Source: Butyrivibrio sp. M55
GTDB taxonomy: Bacteria > Bacillota > Clostridia > Lachnospirales > Lachnospiraceae
Direction: 5' to 3'
NCBI RefSeq assembly: GCF_900116865.1
Contig: NZ_FPCD01000004.1
Location: 248,001-312,000, forward strand
DNA length: 64,000 nt
Below are positions 53,801-61,149 of the stretch, piece after piece; position 1 is the first letter of the stretch, and the number at the start of each line of letters is the position of its first letter. Under the pieces are notes generated by a model. The model had not been told where the DNA came from. It was given only the letters and a program-made list of their open reading frames with translations, and ran no database searches. The position numbers and the translations under genes are program-made.

Positions 53801-54136
53801 TGTAAGGGATATGGACTTTCGTTCCCTGTATATCTTGATGTAGAGGGAAGTAACGGTCGAGGCGATACTATCAGTGCTGAGCAGAGAACTGCCAACATCA
53901 AGGCATTTTGCGGAACAATCCAGAATGCGGGATACAAGGCCGGTGTATACGCAAACAAGACATGGTTTACAAGCAAGATCAATACCAATCAGATTACAAA
54001 CTACAAGATCTGGCTTGCGCAGTATGCTGCAAATCCTACATATAACGCTACAAGATTTGATATGTGGCAGCATACATCAAAGGGTAAAGTGTCCGGTATT
54101 TCCGGAAATGTTGACCTTAACATTTTGTACAGATAA
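50852..54136 (+). CDS. GH25 lysozyme-type surface protein with Asp/Tyr-rich cytoplasmic tail
   Basis: 1094 residues. Residues 22-230 are a disordered Asp/Tyr/Arg tail with recurring DYDRDYADDDRDY (113-125 and 168-180), ending in a basic RRSGK cluster (239-243), then one membrane segment (about 253-273). Outside follow an acidic stretch, a prealbumin/SpaA-like beta region, an Ala/Lys/Glu coiled coil with three 15-residue repeats (about 602-646), two Big_2-like domains (about 660-810), a cell-wall-binding repeat (FKYKGWQTINGKTYYYN) and a C-terminal GH25 domain (900-1094) with GIDVSKW (D904) and LDVEG (D996, E998) intact. It should cut peptidoglycan glycan strands. ATG at 50852 follows GAGGAG. 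Confidence 0.92.
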   Translation: MKKITKRGLFVGRKTSKGRKKRDNREYREEYDRDVRDDREYDGYDDYVDDRGYDDRRYDREYEVFDDNRDYKVGRDYDDYDYDRDYEDNKDYVDSRKYSDAGYDYDRRCEKEDYDRDYADDDRDYENGDDYGHGYADDDRYYSNNARSYDDEVRGYERMIDEKYDDSDYDRDYADDDRDYAEDDRQFKSADLASAFNGDNEYDTRYCDSDYEYDGGYDDRYDNEEYSRGHKASKKGARRSGKTRKSPSAVERTAAVVAVVILGGAIATGVFYTKALGRSHEISAFADVGSTMSDVQIVGQSGLVAVADAEKAKQMTANIIDEAKEEKVEEVVEEKVEEEVTGGKVSFSVSSIKSDLKIKFIGSNKKLVAKVPFKVTVENPDGSKVDYEDDDKDGIIYKKEMKAGTYKVTPNALPAEYSQYSLDTSTKSVTVKDKVEMKPVDVSNEVKKESQINVAKEDTAVKNVVESTLKDTVEYVESEKIPADGSAADKNGTYKEIDKNSIADPMSQSSIIDFTNFRTVARARENNATGDLKTNGEAETNNTSQKDDESNKDDTLKSGEDLNNPNEDSKKKSEDEEAAKKAAEEAKKKADEEAAAKKKADEEAAAAEASRLKKEKEEAAAAEASRLKKEQEEAAAAEASRLKQEADKKALLEKNGKVPVKETAITLTEGDKKAIETKVSGLAIQITSDNTGCVSCSGNTISAIAKGTAKLTVTAENYQTEYITVTVNAKKAGDLPIKFKKITLVQDEKTNIGINANDYPGFSGKAKDASIVGVSGTELQGKKAGKTTVTYTATGYNAFDIEVTVVDKKALLKTRDGEQVYVKSSEGGFREATYADYYNKENFFLKDKGEGNFKYKGWQTINGKTYYYNKNCEYVTGKQVIQGVEYVFGSDGVLTTSAGARGIDVSKWNGSIDWKAVRNEGIEFAIIRCGYRGSSQGALIEDPTFRTNIKGAQAAGLKVGVYFFTQAVNEAEAVEEASMVIELCKGYGLSFPVYLDVEGSNGRGDTISAEQRTANIKAFCGTIQNAGYKAGVYANKTWFTSKINTNQITNYKIWLAQYAANPTYNATRFDMWQHTSKGKVSGISGNVDLNILYR
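52655..52789 (+). repeat. Three 45-bp tandem repeats in the GH25 gene
   Basis: Units start at 52655, 52700 and 52745 and encode EEAAAAEASRLKKE plus one residue. They form part of the predicted coiled coil. Nucleotide identity between units is high, so the copy number may vary between strains. Confidence 0.85.
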
Positions 54137-54160
54137 TAAATGTGAATATAGGTACAATAT

Positions 54161-55669
54161 ATGAGTAACATCAACAAGGACAAAGGATTGGAATCTTTTA
54201 AGATTCTGTCCTTTGTTTTGCCTTTAATTTTTTATATCGGAATTGCGGTTTTGGACGGCCCTGTATGGTGCGTTGATTCCCAGAGCTATGTAAGCATGGA
54301 TTTCTCAAGAGAGCCTGTTTACCCGCTTTTTTTGGCGCTTATCAGAAAGATATTTGAAACCTTTAAATTCTCAGGCGAATATAAGGGGCAACCTTCATAT
54401 CTTTTCTGTGCCGTGATAATTCAAAGCCTATTGTGGGTATATGCGTCGTGGCGGCTTGGAAATAAAGTCTACAATGTTGCAAGCCATTATCTGAAGACAG
54501 GCGGGGCGTTGCTTCTTGGATACGCAGGTGTCTTTTCGCAGATGGCGGTTGCGTCGCTCAACAGATTTGCGGCCAAAAGAGGTTCGATGTATTCCGAGAG
54601 CATTATGACCGAATCGCTTGCGATACCTCTCTTTGTTGTTTTTACAATAGAGCTGTGGAATTTGCACAGAGTATATCTTCAGCGAAATCTTGTGAGAGTA
54701 TTTGTGCTTGCGATACTTATTGCAAGTATCAGAAAACAGATGCTTATCTGCCTTATTTTATGGGGTTTTTCTGCATTTGTGATCTATCTTTTTATAAACA
54801 GGCAGGAAGGCATTCATAAGTTTTTTATAACCATACTTATGATAGTTGCGGCTGTTGCAAGTATAAAAGGAATTGACAGAATGTATAATTCGGCTCTTCG
54901 CGGAAGATTTGTTGAGCATATCGGAAACAGCAAGGGCGGTCTTGATACGGTTATGTACACGGCAAGAAGCGAAGATGCGGAACTTTTTAAAGATTATGAA
55001 GGGTATCCGGATCTCGATGCGTTATATACGGATATTTTTAACACCTGTAATGAGCAGCAGCTTAATATAGAATATGCTCCGGGTTATGAAAAGAGAGATC
55101 AGGCAAATGTATTTAATTCGGACTGGCCCGCAATGGCATCGCATTACGCGGAGAGCTATGATGTCATAGGATTTGATATCGTGCAGGTTAAGTGTGATGA
55201 ATATGTTGCGAGTCATTTTCCGGGACTTGAGCTGTGTGATGCTCAGCTAAAAGAAGATGAGATAGAAGGAATTCTTTTTAAAACTCTGTTAAAACATGCT
55301 TTTGAGAGAATAAAAAAAGGCGACGGCAAAGCAATAATATATGTATTTACCGCAAATGTACTTAAAGCGTTTGTTATATCGGTTGCAAATATCAGTCCTA
55401 AGATTCTTATCCCGATATCATTCTTTATGTATCTGCTGTTTTTGACTTCGTTTGTGCTCTTGTTCCTGAGCAGCGTTTTTGGAAATCGTGGAAATGAAAA
55501 GGATGTGAAGGTTGATTTTCTGTTATTTGCATTTCTTACGCTTTCGGGAATTGCGATAAATTCTGTGGTTACGGGATCGATGATATTCCCGCAGCCCAGA
55601 TATATGTGCTACGGTATGGGACTCTTCTACTTGGCACTGACTTGTGATATAATAGCCACGAAAAAATGA
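54161..55669 (+). CDS. GT-C-like membrane protein
   Basis: 502-residue multi-pass protein with about ten membrane segments. WCVDSQSYVSMDFSREPVYP near 38-57 is the acidic first loop typical of GT-C enzymes, and FPQPRYMCYGMGLFYLAL near the C-terminus resembles the closing segment of that family. An external domain of about 130 residues (245-375) sits between the middle segments. AGGT seven bases upstream supports the ATG at 54161. Codons 7-19 contain a terminator-like hairpin (54181-54219), so expression may be attenuated. Substrate unknown. Confidence 0.7.
   Translation: MSNINKDKGLESFKILSFVLPLIFYIGIAVLDGPVWCVDSQSYVSMDFSREPVYPLFLALIRKIFETFKFSGEYKGQPSYLFCAVIIQSLLWVYASWRLGNKVYNVASHYLKTGGALLLGYAGVFSQMAVASLNRFAAKRGSMYSESIMTESLAIPLFVVFTIELWNLHRVYLQRNLVRVFVLAILIASIRKQMLICLILWGFSAFVIYLFINRQEGIHKFFITILMIVAAVASIKGIDRMYNSALRGRFVEHIGNSKGGLDTVMYTARSEDAELFKDYEGYPDLDALYTDIFNTCNEQQLNIEYAPGYEKRDQANVFNSDWPAMASHYAESYDVIGFDIVQVKCDEYVASHFPGLELCDAQLKEDEIEGILFKTLLKHAFERIKKGDGKAIIYVFTANVLKAFVISVANISPKILIPISFFMYLLFLTSFVLLFLSSVFGNRGNEKDVKVDFLLFAFLTLSGIAINSVVTGSMIFPQPRYMCYGMGLFYLALTCDIIATKK
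54181..54219 (+). terminator. Terminator-like hairpin inside the 5' end of the next gene
   Basis: CAAAGGA (54181-54187) and GAATCTT (54191-54197) pair with AAGATTC (54200-54206) and TCCTTTG (54209-54215), with a small internal loop, then TTTT. It lies 45 bases after the GH25 stop but inside codons 7-19 of the gene at 54161. It probably ends most GH25 transcripts. Confidence 0.65.
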
Positions 55670-55688
55670 AAAGGAAAGGTATACTTTG

Positions 55689-56774
55689 ATGAAAACTTAT
55701 CTTGTAACCGGAGGGGCCGGATTTATCGGTTCTAACTATATTCACTACATGTTCAAAAAATATGGCGACGACATTCGCATCATAAATGTTGATGCACTTA
55801 CATATGCTGGAAATCTTGAGAATCTTAAGGATGTTGAGAATCGCGACAATTATACTTTTGTCAAAGCAAATATTTGCGACAGAGATGCCATCAACAAGAT
55901 TTTTAAAGAGAATGACATAGACAGAGTTGTTCACTTTGCGGCAGAGAGCCATGTTGACAGATCTATTGTCAATCCCGAGATTTTCGTTGAGACTAACGTT
56001 CTCGGAACAGCTACTATGCTCAATGCAGCTAAGAAAGCATGGGAACTTCCCGACGGAACATTCAAAGAGGGCAAGAAATTCCTTCATGTTTCAACTGATG
56101 AAGTTTACGGTTCACTCGATGATGATCCGAATGCTTATTTCTATGAGACAACACCTTACGATCCGCACAGCCCTTACTCAGCAAGTAAGGCAAGTTCAGA
56201 TATGCTTGTAAAGGCTTATATGGATACATATAAGTTCCCCGCAAACATTACTAACTGTTCTAATAACTACGGACCTTATCAGTTCCCTGAGAAGCTTATT
56301 CCTCTTGTGATCAATAATGCACTTGCAGGAAAAGATCTTCCTGTATACGGAGACGGTAAGAACGTACGTGACTGGCTCTTTGTTGAGGATCATGCAAAGG
56401 CAATCGACATGGTACAGGAGAAGGGAAGACTCTTTGAGACATACAATGTCGGCGGACACAATGAGAAGCAGAATATCGAGATCGTTAAGACAATCATCGA
56501 TGTTCTCAGAGAAGAGCTTGATGACAGCGACCCCAGAAAGGCTAAGCTCAGCTATGACCTTATCAAGTATGTAACAGACAGAAAGGGTCATGACAGAAGA
56601 TATGCCATCGCTCCCGATAAGATCAAGAAGGAAATCGGCTGGGAGCCTGAGACCATGTTCAAAGAAGGTATCAGAAAGACCATTAAGTGGTACTTTGATC
56701 ACAATGACTGGATGGAGCATGTTACAAGCGGCGATTACGAAAAATACTACACAAAGATGTATTCAGGAAGATAA
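55689..56774 (+). CDS. rmlB: dTDP-glucose 4,6-dehydratase
   Basis: 361-residue enzyme making dTDP-4-keto-6-deoxyglucose, precursor of rhamnose and amino deoxy sugars. GGAGFIGSN at 8-16, AAESHVDRSI near 82, VSTDEVYGSL near 137 and YSASKASSD near 166 (Tyr-x3-Lys) are all intact, as is NCSNNYGPYQFPEKLIP near 191. I use ATG 55689; TTG at 55686 would add one residue. It is 16 bases from rmlA and feeds both the rhamnose route and the FdtA/aminotransferase route at 15-18 kb. Confidence 0.97.
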   Translation: MKTYLVTGGAGFIGSNYIHYMFKKYGDDIRIINVDALTYAGNLENLKDVENRDNYTFVKANICDRDAINKIFKENDIDRVVHFAAESHVDRSIVNPEIFVETNVLGTATMLNAAKKAWELPDGTFKEGKKFLHVSTDEVYGSLDDDPNAYFYETTPYDPHSPYSASKASSDMLVKAYMDTYKFPANITNCSNNYGPYQFPEKLIPLVINNALAGKDLPVYGDGKNVRDWLFVEDHAKAIDMVQEKGRLFETYNVGGHNEKQNIEIVKTIIDVLREELDDSDPRKAKLSYDLIKYVTDRKGHDRRYAIAPDKIKKEIGWEPETMFKEGIRKTIKWYFDHNDWMEHVTSGDYEKYYTKMYSGR

Positions 56775-56789
56775 AAGAGGAGATTTACG

Positions 56790-57659
56790 ATGAAAGGTAT
56801 AATTTTGGCGGGGGGATCAGGAACAAGACTTTATCCACTTACAAGAGCTATTTCAAAGCAGATAATGCCGGTATATGACAAGCCGATGATCTACTATCCA
56901 CTTTCAACTCTTATGCTTGCGGGTATAAGGGATGTACTTATAATTTCAACTCCGAGAGACCTTCCTATATTTGAGGATCTTTTTGGAACAGGAGAGCAGC
57001 TCGGAATGAATTTCAGCTATGCTGTTCAGGATCAGCCAAGAGGCCTTGCCGATGCATTTATCATCGGTGCGGACTTTATCGGTGATGATTCGGTTGCACT
57101 TGTTCTTGGAGACAATATTTTCTACGGACAGAGTTTTTCAAAACTTCTTCGAGATGTTGCGGCAAGAGAAAAGGGTGCCACAATCTTCGGATACTATGTA
57201 AGAGATCCCAGAGCATACGGAGTAGTTGAGTTTGATGAGAACGGAAAGGCTATCAGCATTGAAGAAAAGCCTGAGAATCCCAAGAGTAACTATGCGGTTC
57301 CGGGACTTTACTTCTACGACAACGATGTTGTTGATATAGCGAGAAATGTTAAGCCTTCAGCCCGTGGTGAGATTGAGATCACGAGCATAAACAATGAGTA
57401 TTTGAGAAGAGGAACTCTTCACGTTGAGACAATGGGAAGAGGATTTGCATGGCTTGATACAGGTAATCATGATTCTCTTCTTGATGCCGCTGATTTTGTA
57501 TGCGCATTCCAGAAGAGACAGGGACTTTATGTTTCATGTATCGAAGAGATTGCTTATAAGCGTGGCTTCATTAACAAAGAGCAGCTTCTTAAGCTTGCTG
57601 AGCCTCTTATGAAGACCGACTACGGTAAATATCTGGTTGAGGTTGCTAACGGACTTTGA
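56790..57659 (+). CDS. rmlA: Glucose-1-phosphate thymidylyltransferase
   Basis: 289-residue nucleotidyltransferase joining dTTP and glucose-1-phosphate. [16 protein letters not shown] at 3-18, [19 protein letters not shown] near 23-41, LGDNIFYG near 110 and [14 protein letters not shown] near 157 match the RmlA family end to end, and the length is standard. Start follows AGAGGAGA. Lies between rmlB and a small membrane protein that precedes rmlC. Confidence 0.97.
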   Translation: MKGIILAGGSGTRLYPLTRAISKQIMPVYDKPMIYYPLSTLMLAGIRDVLIISTPRDLPIFEDLFGTGEQLGMNFSYAVQDQPRGLADAFIIGADFIGDDSVALVLGDNIFYGQSFSKLLRDVAAREKGATIFGYYVRDPRAYGVVEFDENGKAISIEEKPENPKSNYAVPGLYFYDNDVVDIARNVKPSARGEIEITSINNEYLRRGTLHVETMGRGFAWLDTGNHDSLLDAADFVCAFQKRQGLYVSCIEEIAYKRGFINKEQLLKLAEPLMKTDYGKYLVEVANGL

Positions 57660-57692
57660 TCGGGCTTATAAGATAAGAATCTGAGGTTGCAG

Positions 57693-58067
57693 ATGGACTA
57701 TAAGGTATTCAGGACGGCGGTGCTTGCTATTGTCAGTGCGCTAATTTTGGTGCTGGTCATAGTCTATGCTACAAATGCCGACAAAATAAATGAGATTTTC
57801 GGTAAGAAAGGAGCTTCCGGCGAGGGGGCTTCTGCCGCGACCTCTTCAAGCAGTGATATCGGTATGTACGGAGAGCAGATAGGTGATAATACGCAAGCCT
57901 TTTTGTTTGAAGAAGGTTTTTTTGATGCAAATGAGGAAATACCTTCTGTAGTGGTTACAAAAAAGGATGAGGCGGGATCTTCTGCTTCCGAAGCGTCTAC
58001 CGATGACACGGATGACGAAGAATATAATGATTATATAGAACCCGCAGCTGTTGTGGGGACAAATTGA
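57693..58067 (+). CDS. Small anchored protein with Ser/acidic tail, unknown function
   Basis: 124 residues: a short cytoplasmic N-terminus, one membrane segment (about 8-27), and an external tail rich in Ser, Ala, Asp and Glu with no recognisable fold. The tail ends in a DDTDDEEYNDYIEP acidic stretch. I start at ATG 57693 after CTGAGG; TTG at 57687 is possible. It sits between rmlA and rmlC in a compact run, so it is probably made with them. I do not recognise the family; a regulator or scaffold for the exporter is only a guess. Confidence 0.65.
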   Translation: MDYKVFRTAVLAIVSALILVLVIVYATNADKINEIFGKKGASGEGASAATSSSSDIGMYGEQIGDNTQAFLFEEGFFDANEEIPSVVVTKKDEAGSSASEASTDDTDDEEYNDYIEPAAVVGTN

Positions 58068-58081
58068 ATTGGAGATAAGAA

Positions 58082-58627
58082 ATGGGTAAGATTAGCGTTG
58101 AAACATGTGAAATAGAGGGACTTAAGGTTATAACTCCCACAGTATTCGGAGATGCCAGAGGTTATTTTGTTGAGACTTATAACAAGAATGACTTTGTGGA
58201 AGCAGGCATTGATGTTGAATTCGTTCAGGACAATCAGTCTGCAAGCAAGCAGGGCGTTTTAAGAGGACTTCATTTCCAGAAAAATTATCCTCAGGATAAA
58301 CTTGTTCGTTGCATTAACGGAGAAGTATTTGATGTTGCGGTTGATCTTAGAAGAAATTCTGCTACATTTGGAAAATGGTTCGGTGTTGTTTTATCAGCTG
58401 AGAACAAAAAGCAGTTCTTTATTCCAAAGGGATTTGCTCATGGATTTTATGTTCTTTCAGAGTATGCCGAATTTGCTTATAAATGCTCTGATTTCTATCA
58501 TCCCAATGATGAGGGCGGACTTAAGTGGAACGATCCCGATATTGGAGTAGAATGGCCGCTTATAGATGGTGTAGAACTCAACCTTTCCGATAAGGACAAA
58601 AAATGGGGAGGAATTAAAGAGTTTTGA
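58082..58627 (+). CDS. rmlC: dTDP-4-dehydrorhamnose 3,5-epimerase
   Basis: 181-residue cupin epimerase. VITPTVFGDARGYFVETYN near 16, FVQDNQSASKQGVLRGLHFQ near 46 (His-containing active strand), VFDVAVDLRRNSATFGKW near 83 and FIPKGFAHGFYVLSE near 112 are as expected. The ribosome binding site is GGAGA. rmlD, the last enzyme for dTDP-rhamnose, is not visible in the window and must be elsewhere if rhamnose is made. The stop overlaps the wzm start (TTGA). Confidence 0.97.
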   Translation: MGKISVETCEIEGLKVITPTVFGDARGYFVETYNKNDFVEAGIDVEFVQDNQSASKQGVLRGLHFQKNYPQDKLVRCINGEVFDVAVDLRRNSATFGKWFGVVLSAENKKQFFIPKGFAHGFYVLSEYAEFAYKCSDFYHPNDEGGLKWNDPDIGVEWPLIDGVELNLSDKDKKWGGIKEF

Positions 58628-59700
58628 AAAAAAGAATGAAAATCAGAAAACCCCCCAAGAAAAAATTCTTGGGCGTTTTCTATGTATTGGCGTTTATGGT
58701 TGCGCTGATAATTTTTTTGCATAACAACCCTCTTGCAGACCAACATACAGAGATGCTTAAAAAAATATGCGGATGTATTTTGTTAGGTGTCGGATGTATT
58801 CTGGTCTATTTTTGGTATGACAAACTTACGGTTCTTCCTGTTGAACTTTGGAACAGCAGAAAACTTATCGTGAGACTTTCCGTCAATGATTTCAAAAAAA
58901 GATATGCCGGATCTTCATGGGGCGCTTTATGGGCCGCAGTTCAGCCTGTTGTTACGGTTATTCTTTACAGCATTATTTTTGGAAAAGTCTTTCCGACTGA
59001 TCCTCATGTTCTTCCTAACGGGGAGATAGTTCCTCATTTGCTTTACCTCACAGCAGGTCTTGTACCGTGGTTCTTTTTTGTGGAAGCACTTAATAACGGA
59101 ACAACAGCACTTCTTGAATATAACTATCTTGTAAAAAAAGTTCTTTTTAAAATAAGCATTCTTCCTATTATCAAAATAATTGCAGCAATGTTTATTCATA
59201 TATTCTTTTTGGGTGTGCTCCTTGCGATGGCATGGATTATGGGATATGAACCCAGTATTTACTGGATTCAGCTCATATATTACATTGGTTGTGAATTTAT
59301 ACTGGTTTTGTCTATCAGCTATGCAACCTGTGCGCTCGTTGTCTTTTTCAGAGATCTCCTTCAGATCATAAGTATTATAATTCAGCTTTTACAGTGGTAT
59401 ACTCCGATTCTCTGGGATCTTAACAGCAATATTATAGAGCCTGTCAGGAAACATTTTACTGATGATTTACAGATGCCAATAGAGCAAATAAGAATGTATG
59501 AAGATCTTATAAAGGTGTTTGTAAAGCTTAATCCCATGGCATATATCGTGGAAGGTTACAGAAGCTCAATTTACGGTGAAACCTGGTTTTATGAACATTT
59601 TTATTCATCGACATATTTTTGGCTGTGTGTTGTAGTTCTTTTCTGTATAGGAACAGTTTTATTCAAGCGCCTTAAGCCGCACTTTGCGGATGTGCTTTGA
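58624..59700 (+). CDS. wzm: ABC-2 type polysaccharide exporter permease
   Basis: 358-residue permease of the Wzm/TagG type that exports finished lipid-linked glycans. The core starts near 85 (LSVNDFKKRYAGSSWGALWA) and includes the amphipathic entry helix, LYLTAGLVPWFFFVEAL and NPMAYIVEGYRSSIYG near 300. Before it are about 80 extra residues with two membrane segments (about 18-34 and 48-66) that usual Wzm proteins lack. TTG at 58624 follows GGAGG by 12 bases and overlaps the rmlC stop; ATG at 58636 is an alternative. A strong hairpin covers codons 9-19. Confidence 0.88.
   Translation: MKKRMKIRKPPKKKFLGVFYVLAFMVALIIFLHNNPLADQHTEMLKKICGCILLGVGCILVYFWYDKLTVLPVELWNSRKLIVRLSVNDFKKRYAGSSWGALWAAVQPVVTVILYSIIFGKVFPTDPHVLPNGEIVPHLLYLTAGLVPWFFFVEALNNGTTALLEYNYLVKKVLFKISILPIIKIIAAMFIHIFFLGVLLAMAWIMGYEPSIYWIQLIYYIGCEFILVLSISYATCALVVFFRDLLQIISIIIQLLQWYTPILWDLNSNIIEPVRKHFTDDLQMPIEQIRMYEDLIKVFVKLNPMAYIVEGYRSSIYGETWFYEHFYSSTYFWLCVVVLFCIGTVLFKRLKPHFADVL
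58647..58679 (+). terminator. Terminator-like hairpin within the first codons of wzm
   Basis: CCCAAGAA (58654-58661) pairs exactly with TTCTTGGG (58666-58673) around AAAA, and outer AAAAC can pair with GTTTT, ending in TTTT. The structure looks like an intrinsic terminator or attenuator but lies inside the coding region, 27-55 bases after the rmlC stop. Confidence 0.55.
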
Positions 59701-59742
59701 TACATAATTTTGAAACAATCCATAGATCATGGAGAAATTTAC

Positions 59743-61149
59743 ATGAAGAATGATATAGCTATTGAGGTAAAAAACCTCACTAAATCATATACGCTTTACG
59801 AAAAGCCGGGGGACAGGATTAAAGATTCACTCGGCCTTGCCAAGAGGAAAAAGTTTAAGGAAAAGATTGCCCTGAACAACGTAAATCTTACGGTAAAAAA
59901 GGGTGAGACTGTAGGTATCATCGGAACAAACGGTTCCGGAAAATCTACAATCCTTAAGATAATTACGGGAGTTCTTACTCCGACATCTGGTGAAGTAAAC
60001 GTAAACGGCCATATTTCAGCTCTTTTGGAGCTTGGAGCCGGATTTAACATGGAATATAACGGAATCGACAACATCTACTTAAACGGTATGATGATCGGCT
60101 TTTCCGAAGATGAGATAAAAAAGAGAATGGACGCAATCCTTGAGTTCGCGGACATCGGAGATTATGTATATCAGCCGGTTAAGACTTATTCAAGCGGTAT
60201 GTTTGTAAGACTTGCTTTTGCGGTTGCGATAAACATCGATCCCGAAATTCTTATAGTAGATGAGGCACTTTCTGTAGGAGACGTATTTTTCCAGGCAAAG
60301 TGCTATCATAAGTTTGAGGAATTTAAGAAAAAAGGTAAGACAATCCTCTTTGTGTCACACGATCTTTCAAGTATCAGTAAGTACTGTGACAGAGCGGTTC
60401 TTTTGAATCAGGGAGTGCTCATCGGAGAGGGAACTCCTAAGAAGATGATAGATATCTACAAGCAGGTTCTTGTGGGACAGTATCCTCTTCCGAGCAGCGA
60501 CGGAGAGAATCTTCTCTACGATGACGATATCAGGGAAGCTGCCGCCAAAGCAGACAAAAAAGCTGATTCCAAGATAAAGAAGAGTAGTTCCGAAGGCTCC
60601 GCAAATGCCGGTAAAAAAGGAAAAAGAAAAGACGGAAAGGAAACCTTTAGTGAATGGGCTTCCGAGGAAGATGCGGGTGCAAATCCCGATACTCTTGAGT
60701 ACGGCGACGGATCGGCTAAGATTTATGAGTACTTTGCTACCGATTCAAACGGAGTGAGGTCGAACTCAATAATCAAGGGTACTGAATTTACGGTGCACAT
60801 GAAGGTCAGGTTCGAAAAGGATGTTGCGGCACCTATTTTTGCACTTACCTTCAAGAATATCATGGGAATTGAGATCACAGGTACCAATTCCATGGTTGAG
60901 AAAGCTTTTTTGGAACCTGTAAAAGCAGGTGATGAGAAGGAGATAACCTTCACACAGAATATGTCTTTACAGGGCGGAGAATATCTTTTAAGCTTTGGGG
61001 TTACAGGATTTGAGCAGAATGATTTTACTGTATACCACAGGCTGTATGATGCCCTTAATATCACGGTCGTATCCGATAAGAATACGGTTGGATATTATGA
61101 CATGAACACAACATGTAAAGTGAGAGATATAGATGCAGGAACAGATTAA
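59743..61149 (+). CDS. wzt: ABC polysaccharide exporter ATPase with C-terminal glycan-binding domain
   Basis: 468 residues. The ATPase domain (1-245) has Walker A GTNGSGKST at 61-69, SALLELGAGFN near 92, signature YSSGMFVRLAFA near 149 and Walker B EILIVDEALSVGD near 170. A charged Lys/Ser linker (about 265-300) leads to a beta-rich C-terminal domain (about 315-460) like the Wzt domain that recognises a finished chain end. ATG at 59743 has TGGAG upstream; a TTG at 59710 is less likely. It overlaps the next gene by 17 bases, tying exporter and cap enzyme together. Confidence 0.93.
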   Translation: MKNDIAIEVKNLTKSYTLYEKPGDRIKDSLGLAKRKKFKEKIALNNVNLTVKKGETVGIIGTNGSGKSTILKIITGVLTPTSGEVNVNGHISALLELGAGFNMEYNGIDNIYLNGMMIGFSEDEIKKRMDAILEFADIGDYVYQPVKTYSSGMFVRLAFAVAINIDPEILIVDEALSVGDVFFQAKCYHKFEEFKKKGKTILFVSHDLSSISKYCDRAVLLNQGVLIGEGTPKKMIDIYKQVLVGQYPLPSSDGENLLYDDDIREAAAKADKKADSKIKKSSSEGSANAGKKGKRKDGKETFSEWASEEDAGANPDTLEYGDGSAKIYEYFATDSNGVRSNSIIKGTEFTVHMKVRFEKDVAAPIFALTFKNIMGIEITGTNSMVEKAFLEPVKAGDEKEITFTQNMSLQGGEYLLSFGVTGFEQNDFTVYHRLYDALNITVVSDKNTVGYYDMNTTCKVRDIDAGTD

